Source: Corythucha ciliata (taxonomy: Eukaryota; Arthropoda; Insecta; Hemiptera; Tingidae). Taken from it: a stretch of 64,000 nucleotides of DNA. Each line of letters opens with the position of its first letter. Position 1 is the stretch's first letter. The stretch covers positions 44,063,253 through 44,127,252 of the forward strand of contig CM075939.1 in assembly GCA_038030265.1 (NCBI GenBank), written 5' to 3'. Below are positions 34,061 to 44,999 of the stretch, one piece after another. The translations under genes and the position numbers were made by a program. The notes below the pieces were generated by a model. The model did not search any database, was not told the origin of the DNA, and was given only the letters and a program-made list of their open reading frames with translations.

Positions 34061-34609
34061 AGGAAGTTGCATGGTTACTGATTTTGACCTGCAACTTTTT
34101 TTCTCTTACGCTTCTGTATAAGAATACGTTAATATCTCTATAAGATTGACGTAAAAGTGTCGCTTTTCAAATACTTCCCGCTACCGTGGCGGATCCAAGG
34201 GAGGGGCCATCCCTTGAAGTCGCGAGGTTACTTTCGCATAAACATAATCAAAAGCCAAACTCTATAACGAGGGATTGTCACATTCTTAAATTTCAGGGTG
34301 AAAGGTTCTGGTCTGAGGCGGACATGATTTATAAGTCCCCCAGAAGCGTTTTTAACGGAAAAATACCGTCCCTTGAACGGTCCAGAAATGAATATTTCAA
34401 GTCATGGTCGTCGGTATCAGCCGATTCTATTGACTCCAGGGTCACTAGTACGAGCGGACGGTGGACAAAACGAAAATTGTGTCTCAATTTTCGGTTTCCC
34501 TGTGTAGAGGAACCCCAAAATAAAAAGTTTCAGCCGCCGATCAGACTTGCTAACATATTATGAGGGACTTGGAAAATTGTGTGTTTTTCTCTACTAGAAA
34601 TGGCTTCAC

Positions 34610-34860
34610 AGCCATTAACTGCTTTAAAATAGCTAAACTATGGCTATTCCCACCATAAAAACAGCTAAACTGACTGCAACCGCACCCCAAAGTGGTTCAA
34701 CTGACGATTAGCGCCATAGCAAATCGCTGAACTGACTGTATTCGCGCCCTAAAAATTGCCAAACCGGAAATTCCCGCTCTATAAAATAGCCAAACCGACT
34801 TGAAGCGCCCTAAAAATAGCTAGGCTGACGCTGAAAATGGCAAAATCAACCATTTGCGCG
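34610..34860 (-). repeat. Degenerate array, dialect B, reverse orientation
   Basis: Units read on the plus strand as TAGCTAAACTGACTG..CGCGCCC.AAAA, the complement of the B unit. This is the only sizeable B array in this orientation in the window. Confidence 0.65.
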
Positions 34861-34875
34861 CCAATAATGGCGTAT

Positions 34876-34912
34876 AGTTTGCCGAGTGGGTTCGATTCCC
34901 ACTGCAGGCTGG
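34876..34912 (+). promoter_or_regulatory. tRNA T-arm / Pol III B-box-like sequence
   Basis: GAGTGGGTTCGATTCCCACT forms a perfect T-arm (stem AGTGGG/CCCACT around TTCGATT) and matches the B-box consensus GGTTCGANTCC. No convincing A box or tRNA body lies upstream. It is probably the remnant of a tRNA-derived SINE, with an A run at about 34942. Confidence 0.4.
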
Positions 34913-34914
34913 AT

Positions 34915-36300
34915 TATTTGAGCAAAGGTCAACTTATGTGTAAAAAAAAAAAAACGTTAAAAGTAAAGTGTGGCGCCCTCGTACACAACACTTCAAAGGT
35001 AGTTGGACGAAATTTTGCCTATAATTGGTTAGTTGTCGATTGAATGGCCATAAAATATTTCCACGTGGTTATTATGCGTTCTGAAGTGGGCCAAAGCGGC
35101 GCTCTCGACTCTCGAGAGTGATACATCGGACACTCCCCCCGAAGTGTCGAACTCTTGTCCCATTTAGAACGCCTCAATTTTTACGCGCTCTGGAATTTTA
35201 CTCGCATGTTAACCGCACACGTTTATCTGCGTATTAACGCTTTTTCTCCCTTTGTAACCGCGCGGTCTGGCTCCAAGCAAATGACGTTGCATCGAGAAGC
35301 CGTGAATTTGGCTATTTATTTTCACATTCTATAGTCGCGGATTAACGGCAACTTTCATGCGTTTATTTTTTTTTCTTTTTCTGGGTTGATTTTATGGCCA
35401 GCCGTCGCAGTTGAGTATGTAAATAAGGCTTTATTGAGCTTTGCTAAGTGGTAGCAGCCTCAAGGATGATCGTATCGACGAGAATCTGTATTTTTTTAAT
35501 CTATAAATACCTCCATGAAGCTGTGGAATCTACTCGTGCATGAACAAATATGATTATAGATACCTACCTACCCTGTATAGTACAATGTTATTGTTGTTGG
35601 ATTAGTTCGTTACGGTATCATTATACTTTGTTGATTTTTTTAAGCCGATTGGAATACATTTTGACGCAGTTATGACAAAAAAAAAACAAAATGTAAAGTG
35701 GCAACGCTGAGTGAACGATTCATAACGCCTAGGATTGATTAATTGTATGGGAAATAAGTCATTATATTCTGAACAATAATTGTTTTCTGTCCTCACCGAG
35801 GGACCTATTAATAACGTCTCCTTGTCGACGGAAATTAGAGGGAGTTTCTGCTACTTGAATCCGAATTATATAATACGTTATTGATTGAAACGGGCTGTAT
35901 AGCTTGGTAGGCGTTTTGGTATCGGTATATCTCCGTTAAAACAGTTGTAATAATGAGCGTAGTATCCTAACCCCCCTCCCAACCACAAAAACCATCCATC
36001 GTTCTAAGACTCCCTCCCCTACACCCTTTACTTGCTTTGATGTAGGATTTACGGTGTGGTGGTGTAATTTCGGAAAGACTTTATCCCGAGTTACACTGAA
36101 CTATATGCTTGCTTTATATAAGACGGCTAATTAGCGCTAATTAGACGGTGTACCGTTGTAATAATAATTAGACGCGCTGTAGAATTATTTGTGGTTTGTT
36201 AGTACGATTACAACAGTTTACGAGTGCTTGAGTAGCTTTATCGTTTTATACTTTCAAAGAGATGCGTTTTTTAAAATTGTTCATAATCGTAATGTCATAG
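34915..36300. other. AT-rich upstream region, no gene recognised
   Basis: A few diverged A-type words appear up to 35360, then unique-looking AT-rich sequence runs towards the serine-protease homolog gene. No coding motif. Confidence 0.4.
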
Positions 36301-36302
36301 GC

Positions 36303-36349
36303 GTGACATTACACCTAAAAACACGTATAAAAGAACAGTGACATTACAC
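36303..36349 (+). promoter_or_regulatory. Putative promoter: TATA box between two identical 12-mers
   Basis: GTGACATTACAC occurs at 36303-36314 and again at 36338-36349. Between them, GTATAAAAG at about 36325-36333 is a good TATA box, about 110 bases before the ATG of the protease homolog. Transcription would then begin near 36355-36360. The role of the duplicated 12-mer is unknown; it could bind a factor. Confidence 0.5.
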
Positions 36350-36439
36350 GTAACATGCAAATGTCAACGAGGTTGTATTTCATCCTAATTTTCATGGAAA
36401 CATGTGTGACTTTACGCTCCGATTGAAAAATAATTTATA

Positions 36440-37449
36440 ATGGCGAATCTCGGAGGCTTGAGAACACTTACGAAAACCGTCGTCGTCACGGTCTTTATAG
36501 AACTCGCGAGGTCACAACTTATTCGCCCCGTCGAAGACAGAGAGTATCCTTTCGTCGTCAGTTTAACTCACGCGGCTCTTAAAATCCCCGTCTGCCTTGG
36601 AAGTCTCATCTCAAGCAGAGACGTCGTCACCTCTTGCCATTGCGTGTCAAATCCACCGCTCTATCTACACGAGAGTAGTCGAGTGGTGCTTGTGAATCCG
36701 CGGGATTATGTCATCGTTGCCGGTTCGGCGGTATTCCACGATAGAGCTCGCGAAGTACTAAGGGCTATTAAAAAAATCAAGGTAAAAACGTCTTTCTCAA
36801 GGATGCAAATTAAAATTTTTACAAAGGCATTGAAGAGTCTTGTTAGGTGCATCCTTATTGCTCGAGTAGCGAGGAAGGGCAAAGCTGGGATGTTGCGGTG
36901 GTTAGAACTTTTTATCCGTTCGCTTACACGAATTTCCATCAGCCTTTTCATTCATACTCTGAAGATTCCAAAGATGTTGTTCAAATGCTGAGGCCGTTCC
37001 TCGGTACCGACGAATGTGAGCTCATCAGCTGGGAAAGGACACGAATCCTCTCGAACGGTTCAATCGTCTATCCGCGACGACTTCTCGCCTATAAATTGAA
37101 ACTTCTCGACCCAGCGTTCTGCGTCGAAGACCCCGGTGACGACCCGGGTGTTCTGTGCGGTTGGGGCAGTCACTCGGCGGGGCGTCATTGTTCAACGGCC
37201 TTTGGCGGTCCGCTCGTGTGTCGTCGAGCCGTGTACGCTATACACGTGGGCGGGTCGTCGTGCGGCGAGCTGGGTGATTACACTATACTGGCAAGGTTGG
37301 ACGGCGTTAAAGTCTTTATTGATAAATACGCGAAGAAAAAGAATGAGAAACTAACTAAGCGCAGCTCGACAACAAGGCGTACTCCCGGTTATCCTTGCAC
37401 GATTTTATTGATAGTTTTCTTACTCAAATTTCCTTTAATTTACAAATGA
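36440..37449 (+). CDS. Secreted serine-protease homolog (chymotrypsin fold, inactive)
   Basis: There are two exons, 36440-36781 and 36847-37449, with a 65-base phase-0 intron (GTAAAA...TTAG). The spliced product has 314 residues. Residues 11-25 form a hydrophobic signal-like segment. The S1 fold is recognised from VCLGSLISSRDVVTSCHCV (active-site His67 and the C52-C68 bridge), W-D-V-A-V-V-R (Asp129), and the cysteine ladder C206, C218, C229, C239, C253, equivalent to chymotrypsin C168, C182, C191, C201, C220. The usual GDSGGP motif is TAFGGP, so the nucleophile is Phe233. The S1-pocket Asp is Arg227. It should therefore be catalytically dead. The C-terminus ends in a hydrophobic stretch (about 296-314) after a basic segment, possibly a membrane anchor or GPI signal. 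Inactive homologs act as cofactors or binders in arthropods; this one's role is unknown. The stop runs straight into a poly-A tract. Confidence 0.82.
36782..36846 (+). other. Intron of the serine-protease homolog
   Basis: The donor AAG|GTAAAA and acceptor TTAG|GTG flank 65 bases. Removing it joins I-K-K-I-K to V-H-P-Y, the expected position just before the conserved VHP segment of S1 domains. Reading through instead gives non-homologous residues, and the second exon lies in another frame. The polypyrimidine tract is weak. Confidence 0.75.
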
Positions 37450-37474
37450 AAAAAAAAAAAAAAAAAAAAAAAAA
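37449..37474 (+). repeat. Poly-A tract directly after the stop codon
   Basis: 26 adenines including the last base of the TGA. The gene keeps its intron, so this is not a processed copy. The tract may be a slippage product or the tail of an adjacent retroelement. Confidence 0.9.
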
Positions 37475-37524
37475 TCTGCTCTCTTCATCACGAACAAAGT
37501 GATGAATTAGCAAAGGATAAAAGA

Positions 37525-37555
37525 AATACCTCATCAGATGAGGTGACGAGGTATT
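37525..37555. other. Nested inverted repeat downstream of the gene
   Basis: AATACCTC and GAGGTATT (8-base arms) enclose a second palindrome, CCTCATC/GATGAGG, that shares bases with the outer arm. Two alternative hairpins could form in the 3' region of the protease-homolog transcript. Confidence 0.5.
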
Positions 37556-37559
37556 CGAT

Positions 37560-39265
37560 TACATTTTTTTAAAGAAGGCAATAATAAAAAGTATTAATAG
37601 AGGATTGATGTGCCCCAACGGTTGAAACCTTGTCAAGTTTGTCGTCGGAGTAGAAAGATAACAAATTGGAGACATTTTTCAACTTCTCCCATTATTTTAC
37701 ATTTTCCAGCCTCTCAATAAGCTATGGTGAGGAATCAACAGAAATGAAGCTGAATGTTAACAATTTCGGACGGAAATAAGACATAACTATTGAAAGTTTT
37801 ATGATTTAGTGCCCCCCCCCCTCTCCAACGATTTGACGTGTTGTTGATTTCTCACCAAACATGGAGTACACCTTTTTAAAGGACCCGCCGAGCGAATGAT
37901 ACACTCTGTTGGACTTGAACGGTCAGTCGATTATTTAGCTCACATTTTGATTGATGGTCTCCGGCTGTTTGCACATTGCCCCCCACGCCCCCCCCCGGCG
38001 CTACCCTTGTACCCTAAAATACAATAAATAAACTTCACACCGGGAAGCTGGTGGGTAGGACAGCCTTTCAATTTATATGTTGTAGAACACGTCGCTTTGC
38101 ACCTCTCTCCCTCCCTCACCATCATGGATCCGTAGCACGTGGTTTCAATTTCATTAATAGGGTGAAATTACATGCGAGAGACTCGTGAATTTGATACGTC
38201 TTGATAGCGCCGGGGAAAACCTATAGTGACGTCGTTGTTTTTCTCGAAAATAAAAACTCAATAGTCTGCTATTTATCACGCCCCAACCTCCCAGTATAAA
38301 AGCAACATCCCTACAAAGGTTAGCAACTCACTTGATGTGTCCCTGGGAAACAAGAGAAAAGTACTACAGTATTGCGGGGGTGGTGGAGGAGTAGGAGGAA
38401 GAGGAAAGGATTGGTGAGAGAGAACAAAACAGCCCTTGCCGACGCGCTATCATTTATTTTGCCGCACTCAAGACGTGGAGTCCTAATTGTGCCCAGACGA
38501 CATATCACCCTAGGAAAAAATTGAGCGAAAAATTGTTAAAGATGGAAACAAAGGTGGGTCCCAGCAAGAATAATTATTCAAGTCCCTTTTTTCGCTACTA
38601 TACCTCCACTCCCAACGATGCATTGATGTGAATCTGGAACAGGAAAATTGCTGATTGTCGTCATCAATCTTGTTTCAGCCCTAGAATCTTAACTATATAG
38701 CCTACAATAGTTTCGTTGGCAACAATAACAGTTGCTACAAAGAATATTATCGAGCTATGTGGGTCTCCTAGCGCCCATAGCGTCTCATTGTCAACCACTA
38801 GCATGGTTTCTGAGCCTCGTAACCTGGATTTTTAGCTTGAAAACGAGTGATATCAAGCCCCAAGAAATACAATATCTGCTCCTAAATCATTGATTTTGGT
38901 CCAAGAGGGAGCGACGTATTCGAGCACAACACTGGACAATTTTCCTCTTTAGATCTGAAAAGCTCAACTTTGGATCGAAAATTGATAAGCCAGTAATCGG
39001 GCTGCTCATACCTAAACCTATTGACCCCAAAAACGGGTTAAAAAGCTCTAGTTTGCTTATCAGCGAGGTCTCTGACTGCGCGTCGAGAGTGACGACTCTT
39101 TTCCCTGTACTTCGAAGCCTCACGGCTGTCGCTTGCGTGGCACCCTTCGATCCAAAATCGGATGGCTCCAATCGTGAACCCCAAGATAATGCGATTTCAT
39201 CAAATTTCCATCCAGTTGCCTTCAGAAGCGTCGAATTCTCCGTTTTTCACTCGTTTTCATTCCGT
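37560..39265. other. AT-rich island, no gene recognised
   Basis: C runs lie at about 37813 and 37990. An AATAAA-type signal lies near 38026, with only short frames around it. The 94-codon minus frame at 38887-39171 has no recognisable motif. Confidence 0.4.
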
Positions 39266-39269
39266 AAAG

Positions 39270-40870
39270 TTGCAAATTAGCAATTACCCCAGTTTTAGAA
39301 CCGAATTAGCACTCATTTACAAGCAAATTAGCGTTCTCCTTAATTAATAGTTTCTTATGAATTTTAGCCGTGCATTAGTCGTTTTATTCATTTGCATTTT
39401 GCGAATGAATGTTTGGTATGTTCTCGATTTTAGCCGTTACTTAGCGATTTTTCTCAATTTTATCGGTGAATCAGCATTTTTTCTCAATTTTAGCACGCGA
39501 AGTAGCGTTTTCATCCCGTAAATTAGCGATTATCATCATTTTTAGCCATGAATCAGCGATTTCCTCAATTTCAGCCGCAAATTAGCGTTTTCACCAGTTT
39601 TAAGAAGTAAATTAGCACAGCTTATGCTGCGAATTAGCGTTCTTCTTCATTTTTGCCGCGTGAATTAGTTTTTTCTCAATTTTAACCGCGAATTAGTGAT
39701 TCTATTCATATGTATTTGCGAATGAACGTTTTTTCTGTATACTCAAAAGGGTCTATTCTCGATTTTAACCATGATTTTGCGATTTTTCTCAAATTTGTCG
39801 GTGAATTAGCGCTTTTTCCCAATTATAGCGTGTGAAGTAGCGTTTTCATCCCGCAAATTAGCTCTTTTTCCAGCTTTAAGCAGTATGAATTAGCACAGCT
39901 TCAGCTGCAAATTAGCGTTTTCCTTCGCTTTTGCAGCTCGAATTAGTGATTTTTTTCTATATAAGCCGTGAATTAACGGGTTTTCTCAGATTTGTCGGTG
40001 AATTAGCGCTTTTTCTCAATTTTAGCAAGTGAAATTCCGTTTTCACCCCGTAAATTGGTGATTTTTCTCATTTTTAGCCATCAATCAGCGTTTTCCTCAA
40101 TTTTAGCATAAAATTAGCGTTTTTTCCAGTTTTAAGAATCTCTGTTTCAATCGTGAGTCAGCGATTTTTCTCCATTTACTGGCCGTGAAATTAGCGTTTT
40201 CCCTAATTTTATCCGCTAATTAGCGCTTTTTATATTTCTTATCCGTAAATAGGTGATTTTTTTTTCAATTTCAGTTGCGAATTCGATATATTTTCTCAAT
40301 TTTTGTCCCGTGAGTTTTGCTTGTGTTTGCTGTGATTTTTTTCACTTTTATAGCCTTGAAATAGCGATTTCTATCAGTTTTGGACATGAATTGGCGTTTT
40401 CCTCAATTATAGCCGCAAATTAGCGGTTTTTTTTCAGTTTTAGCTGTGAATTAACACACTTCAGCTGAAAATTAGCGTTTTTTAAAATTTTAGCCGCACG
40501 AATCAGTGGTTTTTCTCTATATTAACCGCGAATTTGCGTTTTCCTCAATTTTTGCAATGAATTAGCGGCTTTTTTTGTTTTATATTCGTGAATGGGCGGT
40601 TTTTTTTTTAATTTCCGTGGCGAATTTGCCATTTATCTCTTTTTTACCCCCCGAGATAGCGTTTTTTTGGTGCTGATTCAGTTTCAGTCACGAATTGGGG
40701 TTTTTATCAATTTTCAGCTATTAGCGTTTTCCTACCAGTTTTAGCGGCAAGTTAGTACTCTTCAGCTGCAGATAAGCGTTTTTCTTCATTTTAGCCGCGT
40801 GAACAATTTCAGCCGAGAATTAGCGTTGCGAGTTTGTATTTTTAAAAACTTGTATTGTAATTATAGCAGC
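39270..40870 (+). repeat. Long degenerate 30-base array, dialect A
   Basis: About fifty units of CGCGAATTAGCG followed by TTTTTCTCAATTTTAGC. Some sub-blocks recur in the same order (TTCATTTGCATTTTGCGAATG at about 39390 and a similar word at about 39705, then TTTATCGGTGAATCAGC), showing a higher-order repeat of roughly 320 bases. Confidence 0.85.
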
Positions 40871-40879
40871 GAATTGACC

Positions 40880-41300
40880 ATTTTTCTCAATTAAGACCCG
40901 AGTTAGCTTTTTGTATGGGATAACCCCGCAAAGTTTTGTTTTAATAAGAATCAAATCGCGAAATTTCTCTTTAGAATTAACCAAAACCGCTTCAAATTTC
41001 AACTTTGGAAGAAAACGATGCGTGAAATCCCGTGAAGTTAACCTTTTTTTTTTAAGGGTGGAAACCCCGCAAAATGTATTTCCGAAGTGCCAGATCCGCA
41101 ATATTTTATTTCAGAATGAGTCAAACAGGCTAATTTATTTTTACATGGTGCCTGGGGCTAAGTTTTCTTATTGAATTAGCCAAAACCGTGAAATCGTGCT
41201 CTGTGAGTTCCAAATCCATGAAATATTTTGACCTAGTATAAGTGTCTAACTATCGGATTGGCTTTTTACGAAGTTAAAATCCGTGATAAATGTTTTTGTG
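40880..41300 (+). repeat. Degenerate array, dialect D-like
   Basis: Words of the AACCCCGCAAA / CCGTGAAAT.TTT / TTCCAAA.CC type follow the dialect A array. Units are weak and spacing is irregular. Confidence 0.45.
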
Positions 41301-41304
41301 AGCA

Positions 41305-43125
41305 AATAGTCCACAAAATGTGTATTTCTTGAGGTCAAAATTCATTCCTTGAAGTGTGAAATTGGTGTTGAATGTGGTGAAATCTGCAGACTCTCGCCAC
41401 CGACTTCCTGTGAGCCATCTCGCAATATGCGGCCTTTTCAGTTTTCTCTGATTCTGAAACCCCATCAAGCACTTCCTCCAGCACAGCATTTATTATTATA
41501 GTTTTGACCGTCTTCGCGTTGCGATCACGCGTAATACGCTCGACGAAGCTGATGACACGACTGTAGACAATTTAATTATCCTCCTTGGGTGAGATAAAGT
41601 TGTAAAAAAACTTCCTTGTGAAATGCGATTGACTTGGAATATAAATTAATTGCCCTAAAATACATTTCCAGGTTGTTATGCCCGAAATAGAAATATTTTT
41701 GTTCCAAAGGGTCTCTCGATTGATCATTACTGTTATTTGAAACGCTTGAAATCATTCCCCCTTTAATAATTCATTCAAACAACCGTCCGCTAATTACGCC
41801 CCTTTTCTACCTTTTTCACTTGGGATCCACCGCTCTTTTATAAGAGAGTTTGAACAGTTCCACCTGTACCGTTTTTACCTCCGAAATGTGTTCCACACCA
41901 CAGCGAACTTTCAGATTCATCTTGTGACCTGGGCTTAAAATTATTCATTATCGAAGTAAAAATTCCTCAGCGTTGCGCGTAAAGGGGAGAGTTTCTATTA
42001 ATTCATCATTTTAAATCCTTTGCCCCTACAAGGCGAAGTTTAATTGAGAATAAATCATAAAATTGTTAGGCGGTGGAGCGGGGGGGGGGTGTCGTTGTTA
42101 CGCAGAAACTGCCGATAGGACAAATCTATCAATGGATTAAAAGAGGTCCCAGTTTTTTCCTCCCCCCCCCCCGCGCTTTGCAGACTGATACCCGCGGTAA
42201 ACGGAAACTATTGGAACACGCGCGAAACTCGTTATCACAGTGGCCCCACCACCCCTCAAAGTTTCGTTTTTCAACTATATCCACGCGCTATATTGACCGT
42301 AGACTTCCTGAAAATGGTAATTAATGTCGTCAGGGAGATTACTTTTTTTTGTCTGTGGGGGGGGGGGGAGAACGCTCTTTAATAATTTGTCGCCAATTAA
42401 TTTTAAATTTAGAGTTGCGGTGGGGACTGGGTAAGGGAGACAACTTTTTTCCCCCTTTTTTTTGTATCTTCAACCCCGCCTAACGTCACATCACTTTTTT
42501 TTTTTTTGTGGAGTCGACGTCCTGGGTTTGAAAGGGTTCGTTTCATACTGACTAAACGATTTGCCTTCCCCTCCATCCCTCTCTTCTGAAACATCAATTT
42601 GGAAATACCTTTCAGTGGTGGCGTGGTGTGGGGAGAGCGAGACCGTTGTGTGCTCTTCCCAGTTATTTTATGTTCTTTGCTTTTTTTGCGTCTTTGTTAG
42701 TTCGCCATTTGCTCAAAGACCTCTTTTCTTTTTATTTATACTTTCATCTCTCCATTCTGTTGTTTCCAATCAATCGACTTCCTCCTCCTCCTCTCTATCC
42801 TCATAGCCTCGTACGCGAGTTTTTTTTTTTTTTCTTCTTCTTCTTCTTGATCGCCGAATTCGTTCAATAATACATTCCGTATAAGGGATGGGGTTGGCCG
42901 GGGGTGTTGAGGGGTGACTTTGATGTTTTCCCTTTGACTAAAAGTGTTCAATAAATACGTGTTCTATCGTTATTCCGGAAGACAGTTCGAAAAACAGTGA
43001 AATTACCTGCGACGCGATTTCTTTAGCGCCATTATGATATCACTTGAGATAATGACTGACAAAAATTTCATTATGCGATATATCCGTGCAACCTTCCAGC
43101 CAAAATATATAAACTCTGCTAACAA
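41305..43125. other. AT-rich island, no gene recognised
   Basis: Homopolymer runs are prominent: G runs at about 42083 and 42357-42368, a C run near 42163, and CTC and CTT triplet runs at 42781-42848. Frames under 90 residues show only low-complexity sequence. Confidence 0.4.
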
Positions 43126-43129
43126 CTTA

Positions 43130-44260
43130 CTGGTCAAAATTGAGGAAAAGTGCTACATTGTTGTTTGTTGGGCAAGGGTGCGGCTACAATTAAAACAAAG
43201 CGCTAAATTCACGGATATCATGTTTTTGAAAAGTGCTCGTTAACGGCTAAAAATTGATCAATTTTGAGGCTACAAATGAGGAAAAACTCTAATTCGTGGC
43301 TGGAATTGCTAAAAAGAGACAATTCGTGGTATCTCGCACATTCGCGGCAAAAAAGAAAAAGCGCTCATTTGTAGCTAAAATTAAGAAATAAGCCCTGCTT
43401 CTCGGCAAAAATTTAAAAAGTGTTCATTCCCGGGTAAAATTTAGAAAAAGCGCTCATTTGCACTTGTAAATTCAGAAAAAGCATTAATTTGCAACAAAAA
43501 TAGAGGGAAAACACCAGTTTGCGGCTAAAATTGAGAAAAATTATTCACTTCGCGGTCACAATTTAGGAGGAAAAAAACGTGTTCGCGACTGATAGAATTG
43601 AGAAAAAGTGACTATTCGCGGCTTCATGCTGCAATTTCAAAAGTCGAACTTTTGACAAAGCGCTAATTCACGGATATATTCATGAAAAATCTCACATTAC
43701 TGGGTAAAATCAACAAAAGAACGCACATTCGCGGCTAAAATTAAGAAAAAGCGCTCATTCGCGGGTAAAATTGACGAAAAACGCACATTTGCGGCTAAAA
43801 TTAATAATGAACGCCAATTCGTGGCTAAAATGATGAAAAAGTGCTCATTCAAAGTATCGTAGCTAAAATAAAGAAAACACGCTCATTCGGGGCTAAAATT
43901 TAGAAAAAGCGTTCATTTGCGGCTAAAACTAAGATAAAGCGTTCATTTGCGAGTATACATTGAGAAAAAGCATTAATTTGCCACAAAAGTAGAGAAAGAA
44001 CACCAATTCGCGGCTGAAATTGAGGGAAAAAGCGCAATTGCGGCTAAAATTGAGAATTAGTCGGCAAACGCGACTGTAATTTAAGATCCATTCTCGCTAT
44101 TGCGGTGCATGGTCCAGAGGCCAAAATTAAGAAAATATGCTAATTCTCGGTTTTATAAATGCCATTTTTGGTGGCTCAAATTGCGAGAAAAAGGCCGCGT
44201 TTACGGTGAAAAATTGAGAAAAAGCATTCATTTGAGGCTGTCAATTGTGGAAAAAACACC
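43130..44260 (-). repeat. Degenerate 30-base array, dialect A, reverse orientation
   Basis: About thirty-five units read GCTCATTCGCGGCTAAAATT followed by .AGAAAAA on the plus strand. They favour CATT over TAATT after GCT, a sub-dialect distinct from 62860-64000. Confidence 0.85.
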
Positions 44261-44279
44261 GGCAACTCGCGGGGTCCGA

Positions 44280-44990
44280 TCATTCGTGGGCTCTCACAAA
44301 TAACCGGATTGAGTCTTATAAAAACCAATTTCGTGAGCTCGGCCCTTTCAAAAACCAAATTGAGTCTAAAAAAAAAGATCGTGGGGCTGGCTCTTTGATC
44401 CCCCCCCCCTCCGATAGTTACATTTTTGCAAGTTTGGGATCTGTGAAATAGATACGAAATTTGTGGGTTGAGCTTTTCAAAAACCCAATTTTCTAGAATT
44501 TGGTTGTATGAAAAACTAAATTTCATGGTTTGCCCTAAATTTTGACTTTTTTAAAAACCAAATTTCTTGGATTGGGCTATGTTAACAGTCAATATCGATT
44601 GCGGAGGCTTTTCAAATTCGAAAATTGAGTCATGCACACACAGAACAAATTCGCGCCAATGGGTCTTTAAAAAACACAACGACGCGTGTAATTACCTCTT
44701 GCAAAACCAAATCTCATGATTCTGGCTCTATCAAACCGCATAATTTCAGGGTGTGCGGCTCTCTCATAAACAAAGGCGACATTCACAACCCAAATTTTGT
44801 GATTTTGGACTTTTAATACAAAATTTGGAAATCCAAATGTCGTTAAAGTGGCTTCTTCAGGGATTTTCGTGGCTTTGACTCTTTGGATCCCTACATTTTT
44901 ATGTATTTGACTTTTTCAAAAGGGAATTTCACGGATTCCGGTTCATATAGCTAACCCAATTTCTCTTGGTTTGTCGGGAATAGATTTTGA
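44280..44990 (+). repeat. Degenerate 30-base array, dialect D
   Basis: Units such as CAATTTCGTGAGCTCGGCCC followed by TTTCAAAAAC, and AAATTTC.TGG.TT.GGCT. About twenty diverged copies, interrupted by a C run at about 44401. Confidence 0.65.
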
Positions 44991-44999
44991 CTCATCAAA

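Noticed and set aside
37449..37474. Protease homolog as a processed retrocopy with a poly-A tail
   Set aside because: The reading frame requires removal of a 65-base intron with proper GT-AG ends, so the locus is not a copy of spliced mRNA.
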